Shown: piece by piece, positions 58,017 to 64,000 of the stretch
How positions within the stretch are numbered: the stretch's first letter is position 1
How the letters are laid out: each line of letters opens with the position of its first letter
Source: Actinomycetospora chiangmaiensis DSM 45062
GTDB taxonomy: Bacteria; Actinomycetota; Actinomycetes; Mycobacteriales; Pseudonocardiaceae
Assembly: GCF_000379625.1 (NCBI RefSeq)
Contig: NZ_KB903219.1
Span: 1 to 64,000, forward strand
Direction of reading: 5' to 3'
Length of the DNA stretch: 64,000 nt
Notes under the pieces: generated by a model
Database searches by the model: none
Told to the model about the DNA's origin: nothing
The model's input: only the letters and a program-made list of their open reading frames with translations
Made by a program: the position numbers and the translations under genes

Positions 58017-59364
58017 GGGGGTCCTTCGGGGGAGCGGGATCGACCGGGGCGGATGCCCCGGAGGTCGTGGTGGGCAGCGGCCCGGACCACCCGAACTGCT
58101 CGCAGTGCACCCGCGAGGCGGGGACGGCGAGCTGTTCGAGGGCGGCGAGGGTCCCGGTCGCGAGCGAGGCGGGACCGCAGACGAAGTAGTCGAGGTGCTC
58201 CCGTTCGGGGGACGGGGGCAGGACCTCGGAGAGGAGCGCGACGTCGATGCGGCGCCCGGCGAGCCGGGTCACCTCGAGGTCGAGGCGGCGGCGCAGCACC
58301 TCCAGCTCGGAGGCGAACAGCGGCTCGGAGCCCCGCTCGGCCAGCACCAGCCGGTGCCGCCGGACGTCGCCCCGCTCGGCGAGCGTGCGCAGCATGCTCA
58401 TCATCGGGGTGATCCCGACGCCGCCCGCGACGAGCACGAGCCCCGCGCGGCCGCCGTGGTTCTCGGCGGTGAACGAGCCGTGGGGGCCGTCGAGCCACAC
58501 CTTGTCGCCCTGGCGCAGCGCGGCCACCCGGTGGGAGAAGTCGCCCTGGTCCCGCACGGTGATCTCGAGCCGGCCGGGCACGTTCGCGCTCGAGGCGATG
58601 GTGAACGGGTGCTCCTCGGTCCCGACGACGGCCCGGCGCAGCCGCAGCCACACGAACTGTCCGGGGTCGAAGCGCAGCCCGCCGCGACGCAGGTGCACGG
58701 GCGCCAGCACGAGGGTGGCGACGCTGGGCCCCTCGCGGCGCACGCCGTAGACGACGTAGGCGCCCTGGCGGGAGAACAGCGGCCGCCAGACCCAGCGGTG
58801 GACGAGCACCAGGAGGAGCGCCCCGGCGAGGACGACCAGACACACCCGCATGACCGGGTCGGCGACCAGGTGGTTCAGCCAGATCACGTGCAGCGCGGCC
58901 AGGACCAGACCGGCCGCGGCGAGGGCCACGTGCAGGCGGGCCCACAGCTCGTAGCGCGCCCCGGGACGGCGCCCGCCCGCCGCGACGCCGCCGACGGCGA
59001 GCAGCGCGACCAGGGACCCCCAGCCGACCTTCGCCGTGGTCCGGGCGGTGATCGGGTCGCCGAGCTCCGGGTGGTTCCAGATCGCCACGGCGGCGTGCGC
59101 GACCACGGCGGCCAGGGCGAGCATGCCCAGCCACCGGTGCAGGCCCATGACGCGGTCGACGCCGAACGCGCGGGTGAGGGTGCGGATCCGGCTGGGCACC
59201 ACGACGACCACGACCAGTGCGCCGAGCCCGAGCACCCCCAGCCCGACCGAGAGCATCGCGCCGGGCGCGGTGGAGTGCCCGCGCCAGGCCGAGAGCGCGA
59301 ACGGCACCGCGGTCATCGCGGCGAGGATCCCGGTCCAGGCGATCGTCGTCATCCGTCTGCGCAC
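57682..59364 (-). CDS. Ferric-reductase-like membrane flavoprotein with ferredoxin-reductase domain
   Basis: About 560 aa as read. The first ~220 residues are a ferric reductase-like transmembrane domain with haem-ligand His residues (RWLGMLALAAVVAHAAVAIW, RLHVALAAAGLVLAALHVIWLNH). Residues ~230-430 form the FAD/NAD domain: GQFVWLRLRRAVVGTEEHPFTIASS, GGVGITPMMSMLRTL, FVCGP. This passes electrons from NAD(P)H across the membrane to ferric ion or another acceptor. The domain ends near EQFGW, but the frame runs on ~130 residues as Arg-rich sequence through the next gene. GTG 59364 or ATG 59352 starts it. Confidence 0.83.
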   Translation of the reverse strand: MRRRMTTIAWTGILAAMTAVPFALSAWRGHSTAPGAMLSVGLGVLGLGALVVVVVVPSRIRTLTRAFGVDRVMGLHRWLGMLALAAVVAHAAVAIWNHPELGDPITARTTAKVGWGSLVALLAVGGVAAGGRRPGARYELWARLHVALAAAGLVLAALHVIWLNHLVADPVMRVCLVVLAGALLLVLVHRWVWRPLFSRQGAYVVYGVRREGPSVATLVLAPVHLRRGGLRFDPGQFVWLRLRRAVVGTEEHPFTIASSANVPGRLEITVRDQGDFSHRVAALRQGDKVWLDGPHGSFTAENHGGRAGLVLVAGGVGITPMMSMLRTLAERGDVRRHRLVLAERGSEPLFASELEVLRRRLDLEVTRLAGRRIDVALLSEVLPPSPEREHLDYFVCGPASLATGTLAALEQLAVPASRVHCEQFGWSGPLPTTTSGASAPVDPAPPKDPHVPTLGPAAHPAVGGRRPALDPARPRGGTGLGVLPEERHPDERLDELAARTGPLPAVPSDLGRHRSVAPGGPGDEQRRDGRRRGGHHDRRVRDDERVSHARRRRGGRHAQV

Positions 59365-59581
59365 GGCCGCAGAAGGTAGGTCCGTGACCTGGGCGTGACC
59401 CGGAATCCTGAGAGCCGAGGGGCGCCCACCGCGCCGATCGACCGGGATCCGGCGACGACGGACATGATCGCTGCGCCGTTCGTCGGTAGCGCTCTCAGGT
59501 TCGTGCGCCGCCCCCGGAGGCGGGGTTCGTCCCCGCTGCCGGAAGTGCTCGGTCCGCGCCCGCACGGCAGGATGGCCCCTC

Positions 59582-60304
59582 GTGACCTTCGACCGCGAGC
59601 GCGAGGCCGCCGAGGTTCCGGCGGCCTTCGACCAGGACGCCACCTCCTACGACCGCCTCGTCGGTGCCAACCCGGGCTATCTCGACCACCTGCGGCTCTC
59701 CGCGCGGCGGCTGGCCCTGCCCGACGACGGGGCCGGGCTGCGGCTGCTCGACGTCGGGTGCGGGACCGGGCTGTCCACGCAGGCGCTCGTGGAGACGTAC
59801 CCGGCGGCGGAGATCGTGGCCGCCGACGCGTCGGCCGAGATGCTGGCGCAGGCCCGCGCCAAGTCGTGGCCGGACACGGTGCGGTTCGTGCACTCCCGCG
59901 CCGAGGAGCTCGCCGCCCACGGGGTGGAGGGGCCGTTCGACGGCATCCTCGCCGCCTACCTGCTGCGCAACCTGCCCGACGTCACCGCCGGGGTGAAGGA
60001 CCTCCACGCGCTGCTCGCGCCGGGGGCGCCGCTCGCGGTGCACGAGTACTCGGTGGCCGACTCGGCCCGCTCGCGCGCGACCTGGACCGCGGTCTGCTGG
60101 GCGATCATCATCCCGCTCGGATGGCGGGTGACCGGGGACGCCTCGCTCTACCGGTACCTGTGGAAGTCGGTCCTGCACTTCGACGGCATCATCCGGCTCA
60201 CCGGCCGGCTGCGCGACGCCGGCCTCGACGACGTCCGGGTGGAGCCGGTGGACGGCTGGCAGAAGGGGATCGTCCACACGATCCTCGGCCGCCGGCCCAT
60301 CTGA
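59582..60304 (+). CDS. SAM-dependent methyltransferase (UbiE/class I)
   Basis: A 240-aa methyltransferase. N-terminal FDQDATSYDRLVGANPGY is the usual UbiE-like opening; SAM motif LLDVGCGTGLSTQALVE, then IVAADASAEMLAQA and GILAAYLLRNLPD (motif II) complete the core. The long hydrophobic C-terminal segment (VCWAIIIPLGWRVTGDASLYRYLWKSVLHFDG) suggests a lipophilic substrate such as a quinone or carotenoid. It is convergent with a Rieske protein gene and may share a pathway, with the pairing not proven. Confidence 0.85.
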   Translation: MTFDREREAAEVPAAFDQDATSYDRLVGANPGYLDHLRLSARRLALPDDGAGLRLLDVGCGTGLSTQALVETYPAAEIVAADASAEMLAQARAKSWPDTVRFVHSRAEELAAHGVEGPFDGILAAYLLRNLPDVTAGVKDLHALLAPGAPLAVHEYSVADSARSRATWTAVCWAIIIPLGWRVTGDASLYRYLWKSVLHFDGIIRLTGRLRDAGLDDVRVEPVDGWQKGIVHTILGRRPI

Positions 60305-60320
60305 GTCCGGCCGGAGGGGA

Positions 60321-60374
60321 CGTCAGCGGTGGCCCACCGCTGACGTCCGGTGGCAGCCGTGTGCCACCGCTGAC
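60321..60374. terminator. Palindromic terminator with two alternative right arms
   Basis: CGTCAGCGGTGG (60321-60332) is followed after one base by its complement (60334-60345), and GTCAGCGGTGGC can also pair with GCCACCGCTGAC at 60363-60374. It lies between the convergent methyltransferase and Rieske genes. Confidence 0.8.
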
Positions 60375-60376
60375 AC

Positions 60377-61393
60377 TCAGGAGGAGAGCGACCGACGCCG
60401 GCGCACCTCGTAGGTGCGCTCGGCGTACTCGATGTCGTCGACCCACAGGCGCTTCGCCGCGAACTCCATGAGCGGGCGGACGAGCCACTGCGCCTTCTTC
60501 GCGTGCCCGAAGCCCTCCCGGCCCGACCAGGCGAGCACGGCCTCCGTCACGAGCGTGCGCGCCCGGCCGTCGGGGTGCGGCGCCAGCGGCGTCGCGTGGG
60601 TCTCGACGACGCTGCCCGCCCCCTCGCCGCGGGTGATGTGCATGACGATGGTGCGCGGGTCGGGGCAGGTGAAGCGCGCCTCGACCGGCACGCCGTAGTG
60701 GCGGGTGAGCCGGAACGCCACGCGGAGGTCGAAGTGGTCCTCGTCGTCGGTGGCGGTGCGCGCGGGAGCGGAGTCCACGCGCAGGTCGGCGAACGAGTGC
60801 GGGTGGAACCAGGCGCCGTGCCACGGGTCGAGGCGGTTCGCGATGACGTCCTCGGGCTCGCAGGTCCCGGTGATGGTGGCCACCGCGACGAGGCTCTCCG
60901 TGTGCGGCGGCCGGACGGGGAGGACCGGCGCATCGGTGGGCTCCTCCCCGCCGACGGCGTCGAGGCGGACCCAGGCGAGCACCCCGTCGTCGTGCGCGGG
61001 CAGCGTGCGCCAGCCCGCCCGGCCGGACGGGCCGAGGGCGAGGCCGTGCCAGCGGCAGATCAGCTCGCAGCCCGACTGCTGCGCGGTGGACATGTCCGCG
61101 CCGAGATGGGGGCAGGCGCCCGGGCCGGCGTGCAACCCGCCGTCGGGAGCCCGCCAGACGACCAGCTCGACGCCCGCCACCGTCACGCCGACCGGTGAGC
61201 CGACCGCCACGTCGCGGGACGCCCCGACGACGTACCAGTTGCCCGACGGCCGGGCCTGCGCCCGCTCCTGAGCGGCGTGGATGATGCCCGGCTTCGCGTC
61301 CCGCCAGGTCGGCTCCATCGCCTCCCAGCGTTCGCCGGACAGACGTCGCAGCGGGTTCACCGGCGTACGACCGACTGGGCGCTTCCTCAGCAC
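60377..61393 (-). CDS. Rieske [2Fe-2S] protein, DUF5914-like
   Basis: A 338-aa protein. Residues ~50-130 form a Rieske domain: CPHLGAD then CRWHGLALG (CxH and CxxH ligands), with NWYVVGASRDV and VWRAPDGGLHAGPGACPH before them. The C-terminal ~200 residues (VIANRLDPWHGAWFHPHSF, ...VEARFTCPDPRTIVMHIT...) match the DUF5914 type, seen in actinomycete gene sets for carotenoid-like pigments. It may be a redox partner or monooxygenase on a lipid substrate. GTG 61393 is chosen; no ribosome site is obvious. No carotenoid gene is in the window. Confidence 0.78.
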   Translation of the reverse strand: MLRKRPVGRTPVNPLRRLSGERWEAMEPTWRDAKPGIIHAAQERAQARPSGNWYVVGASRDVAVGSPVGVTVAGVELVVWRAPDGGLHAGPGACPHLGADMSTAQQSGCELICRWHGLALGPSGRAGWRTLPAHDDGVLAWVRLDAVGGEEPTDAPVLPVRPPHTESLVAVATITGTCEPEDVIANRLDPWHGAWFHPHSFADLRVDSAPARTATDDEDHFDLRVAFRLTRHYGVPVEARFTCPDPRTIVMHITRGEGAGSVVETHATPLAPHPDGRARTLVTEAVLAWSGREGFGHAKKAQWLVRPLMEFAAKRLWVDDIEYAERTYEVRRRRSLSS

Positions 61394-61494
61394 GGGACGG
61401 ACGCTAGGACGGCGTCCGTACCGGTGCAGTGGGGCACGGTCGTCTGTGGCCGGACGCACGTCTGGCTGCGCCGAACGAGGGCGCGCCGACCCGA

Positions 61495-62685
61495 TCAGGT
61501 GACGTCGCGCTCCCAGGGGCACGACAGGCACCGCGGCCCGCCGCGGCCGGAGCCCAGCTCGAAGCCCTCGATGGTCACGACCTCGACGCCCGCGTCGCGC
61601 AGCCGACCGTTCGTCGTGGTGTTGCGCTCGTAGGCGACGACGAGGCCGGGTGCCAGCGCGAGGGTGTTGTTGCCGTCGTCCCACTGCTCGCGCTCGGCGG
61701 CGACCCCGGCGGGGCCGGTGTCGACCGCGCGGAGCTCGTCGATCCCCATCGCGCGGGCGGCGGCCGGACGGAACGGCTCGGGACCGGTGATGGACAGATC
61801 GGACGTGCTCGGCTGGATGGTCCATGCCTCGAGCGCGTCCAGGACCTGCGGGAACACCACCATGGTGTCGACGTCGACCATGGTCGCGACGGTGTCGAGG
61901 TGCATCGTCGCCCGCCGCTGCGTGATCGGGACGGCGAGCACGGTGTGGGCCAGGCCGTCCGCGAACATCGCCCGGGCGAACGACTCGGCCCCGGCCGGGC
62001 TGGTGCGCTCCCCGACGCCGATCGCGAGCACCCCGGGGGCGAGCAGCAGCACGTCGCCGCCCTCCACCGCCGAGGTGTCGCGGGGCTGCGTGTGGGTCAC
62101 GCCGCCGAGCTCCGGCCGCCCGGCGTGGGCCAGCGCGACGAGCGAGGCCTCCCGGCGCCGGGCGGGCATGCCCATGGCGGCGGCGACCACCCGGTCGCCG
62201 ACCCGCATCGAGGAGTCGCGGGTGAACATGAGGTTCGGCAGCGGGTCGACCGCGAACTCGTCCGGGCCGTGCATGCGCCGGACCAGGGAGTTCTCGCCGT
62301 CGCCGAGCTCGCGGAAGGTCAGCCCGCCGATCAGCGCGGTGGCCAGTTCCGGGGCGGGCAGGCCGTCGAGCTGCGCCCGGACGCCCGCTCCGAGTTCCTT
62401 GCCGAGCACCCGCTCGTCGACCGCCGCGGCGATGCCGGACCTCCGCGACCCGTCGTCGTGAAGAGCCTCGGTGAGCAGGTCGGCGAGCAGCAGCACCTCG
62501 ACGCCGTGCCGTCGCAGGGTGTCGGCGAACCGGTCGTGCTCGAGCTGCGCCCGCTCGACCCACGGGATGCCGTCGAAGAGCAGCCGGTCGGCGTTGCGCG
62601 GGGTGAGCCGCTGCAGCTCCGGGCCCGGGCGGTGCAGCACGACCGTCCGGAGCGGTCCGACCTCGGAGTCCACGCGCGGGGTCAC
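61495..62685 (-). CDS. arcA: Arginine deiminase
   Basis: A 396-aa enzyme that turns arginine into citrulline and ammonia. Key regions: [73 protein letters not shown] (His and Asp), and the C-terminal catalytic Cys386 in [13 protein letters not shown]. In most ADIs the end reads GGxRCMSMP; here the second residue pair has a further Cys. No arcB or arcC is adjacent, so a full arginine pathway is not encoded here. Confidence 0.93.
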   Translation of the reverse strand: MTPRVDSEVGPLRTVVLHRPGPELQRLTPRNADRLLFDGIPWVERAQLEHDRFADTLRRHGVEVLLLADLLTEALHDDGSRRSGIAAAVDERVLGKELGAGVRAQLDGLPAPELATALIGGLTFRELGDGENSLVRRMHGPDEFAVDPLPNLMFTRDSSMRVGDRVVAAAMGMPARRREASLVALAHAGRPELGGVTHTQPRDTSAVEGGDVLLLAPGVLAIGVGERTSPAGAESFARAMFADGLAHTVLAVPITQRRATMHLDTVATMVDVDTMVVFPQVLDALEAWTIQPSTSDLSITGPEPFRPAAARAMGIDELRAVDTGPAGVAAEREQWDDGNNTLALAPGLVVAYERNTTTNGRLRDAGVEVVTIEGFELGSGRGGPRCLSCPWERDVT

Positions 62686-62695
62686 CGGGCCGAGG

Positions 62696-63496
62696 TTAGT
62701 TCCCGGGCAGGAAGGACACCTTCCCGGCGAGCAGCGCGGAGCCCACGAAGGCGACGACGTCGATGAGCGTGTGCGCCCACACGAGGGGCCAGAGCCGCCC
62801 GGTGCGCTGCCAGTACCGGCCGAACACCAGGCCCATGACGAGGTTGCCGACGCCGCCGCCGAAGCCCTGGTACAGGTGGTAGGAGCCGCGCAGCGCCGCC
62901 GCGAGCAGCAACGACCGGTTCTCGGAGAGCCCGAGCCGACGCAGCGTCGAGAGCAGCCAGCCGACGACGAGCACCTCCTCGGCCCACGAGTTCGCGAAGG
63001 CCGAGATCAGCAGCACCGGTACCCGCCACCAGTGGTCGTCGAGCACCGACGGGACCACCGTGAGGTTGATCCCGATCGCGCGCGTGACCAGGTAGAAGCC
63101 CAGCCCGGGGATGCCGATGAGCGCGGCGAGCCCGCACGCGGCGCGGAGGTCCCGCCACGGCCGGCGCCCGTCCAGCCCGACGCCGCGCGGCCCGGACCCG
63201 GCCCGCAGCAGGAGGTAGAGGCCGAGCCCGCCCCAGGCCAGGAGCTGCAGCGAGGACGCGAGCTGCGCGGCGAGGTCCACCCAGGCGTCGGTGGCGAGCG
63301 GCCGGTCGATCGTCACCTGCCGCTGCGCGAGCGGGGCGGGCGCGGCCAGGGAGTCCAGCAGCGAGATGAGCGACCGCAGCCCGGACAGCCCGAGGGTCAC
63401 GGTGGCCACGACGAGGATCTCGGTGACCAGCAGCCGGCGCTCGCGGCCGGTCACGACCTCGACGTCGGGCCGTGCCGGGGAGAGCCAGCTGTTCAT
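62696..63496 (-). CDS. CPBP-family intramembrane metalloprotease-like protein
   Basis: A 266-aa membrane protein with about 6-7 helices. It has the CPBP (Abi/CAAX) motifs: [18 protein letters not shown] (EE motif 1, but without the usual Arg spacing), [10 protein letters not shown] (motif 2, His) and [16 protein letters not shown] (motif 3, His/Asp). These proteins cleave membrane substrates or handle prenylated peptides. It is 10 bp before arcA in the same direction. Confidence 0.87.
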   Translation of the reverse strand: MNSWLSPARPDVEVVTGRERRLLVTEILVVATVTLGLSGLRSLISLLDSLAAPAPLAQRQVTIDRPLATDAWVDLAAQLASSLQLLAWGGLGLYLLLRAGSGPRGVGLDGRRPWRDLRAACGLAALIGIPGLGFYLVTRAIGINLTVVPSVLDDHWWRVPVLLISAFANSWAEEVLVVGWLLSTLRRLGLSENRSLLLAAALRGSYHLYQGFGGGVGNLVMGLVFGRYWQRTGRLWPLVWAHTLIDVVAFVGSALLAGKVSFLPGN

Positions 63497-63564
63497 CGGT
63501 GATCACCCTAGGCCGCGACGCACGCCACGGAGTCCACACCGGGCGCGTCGGTAACCTCGGTGGG

Positions 63565-64000
63565 GTGCAGGTCCTGCGAGTGCTGGCGACCCCCCGGTGG
63601 GTGGGCTGGACCGTGCTCGCGCTCTGCGCCGTCGTCGTGTGCGGGGGCATGGCCTACTGGCAGCTCGGCCGCGCGGAGTCGGACACCGGCACGCTGCTCA
63701 ACGCCGGGTACGCGCTGCAGTGGCCGCTGTTCGGCGTCTTCTTCGCGGCGCTGTGGTGGCGGATGCTGCGCTCCGAGGCGCGCTACCTCACCGAGGTCCA
63801 GGAGGGTCCCGACGACGGGCCGTCCCCGGCTCCCGCGGCCGGGTCGATCCCCGAGGCCGACAGCCCGTTCACCCCGCGGCCGACCGGTGTCGAGCCGGGT
63901 GCGGGCGCGGGTCGGCCCACCCGGGTCCGGGCCTCCGACGAGTACAACGCCATGCTGGCCGAGCTGGGCCGCCGCGACCGCACCGACGGCCCCCGGAACG
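63565..64000 (+). CDS. Small membrane protein with one N-terminal membrane region pair (partial)
   Basis: The gene runs off the right edge; 145 codons are visible. It begins at GTG 63565 (MQVLRVLATPRWVGW) with two membrane segments, VGWTVLALCAVVVCGGMAYWQLG and YALQWPLFGVFFAALWW, then an acidic, Pro-rich cytosolic part ending with ASDEYNAMLAELGRRDR. This resembles small actinobacterial membrane proteins of unknown function. It is divergent from the CPBP protease gene. Confidence 0.75.
   Translation, partial: MQVLRVLATPRWVGWTVLALCAVVVCGGMAYWQLGRAESDTGTLLNAGYALQWPLFGVFFAALWWRMLRSEARYLTEVQEGPDDGPSPAPAAGSIPEADSPFTPRPTGVEPGAGAGRPTRVRASDEYNAMLAELGRRDRTDGPRN

Noticed and set aside
59407-59499. CCTGAGAGC / GCTCTCAGG 9-bp inverted repeat 76 bp apart upstream of the methyltransferase
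   Set aside because: The long separation makes a hairpin unlikely and no regulator is near; it may be chance.
1-64000. tRNA, rRNA, insertion sequence or prophage genes
   Set aside because: No cloverleaf with a GGTTCGA-type T-arm, no transposase DDE/HUH motifs and no phage structural genes were found by reading; a tRNAscan and ISfinder run would settle it.

Overview
The window is high-GC actinobacterial DNA. Dense operons, frequent GTG starts, ATGA/GTGA gene overlaps, EspG and PPE-like type VII secretion genes, an IdeR-type iron box and a PHA (polyhydroxyalkanoate) locus together suggest a member of the Pseudonocardiales (Pseudonocardia or Actinomycetospora-like). That placement is inference from gene content. 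I see no tRNA or rRNA gene, insertion sequence, prophage or CRISPR array. Nearly everything is chromosomal metabolism, transport and regulation.

0-13.6 kb: a cut-off sugar-nucleotide dehydratase, a seryl-tRNA synthetase, a thioesterase coupled to a small antitoxin-like protein, a membrane Ser/Thr kinase, a GH65 disaccharide phosphorylase divergent from an IclR regulator, a MetE-like methyltransferase, and a solitary AbiEi/DUF559-like gene bracketed by near-identical 53-bp palindromic repeats. An operon of secondary-alcohol dehydrogenase, amidohydrolase and MIP18/DUF59 protein follows; it resembles the accessory part of propane monooxygenase clusters, without the monooxygenase.

13.8-21.2 kb: a seven-gene leftward operon for a glycine-betaine/choline-type ABC importer. 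The order is IclR regulator, permease, ATPase, permease, then three paralogous lipoprotein binding proteins of decreasing conservation. 21.5-38.5 kb: assorted metabolism (RecB-like nuclease, 3-hydroxyacyl-CoA dehydrogenase-like SDR, cyclopropane-fatty-acid synthase, PIG-L deacetylase, MsrA, hydrolase), an orphan atypical response regulator, a secreted DUF1996 protein, a TPP riboswitch in front of an HMP/thiamine-type permease, a formaldehyde-dehydrogenase-like enzyme, an aldo/keto reductase and a methyltransferase.

38.6-42.7 kb: a PHA storage locus (synthase, small Cys-rich protein, phasin-like protein, XRE regulator, depolymerase). 43-54.5 kb: an Fpg/Nei glycosylase, a LytS-type kinase, then an S49 peptidase and a three-gene PPE/EspG set, then the LytTR regulator and two tandem DUF485/acetate-symporter modules. 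The kinase and regulator probably form one pair that senses or controls carboxylate uptake. 54.5-64 kb: rhodanese, DUF4328 protein, ferritin with an iron box over its promoter, two overlapping leftward genes (secreted protein and ferric-reductase-like flavoprotein), a methyltransferase/Rieske pair, arginine deiminase, a CPBP protease and a cut-off membrane protein.

The most distinctive feature is a set of short palindromic repeat families. One family starts exactly on the TAG stop codon of the preceding gene at both of its loci. Another brackets the AbiEi-like gene. A third lies in frame inside a coding sequence.
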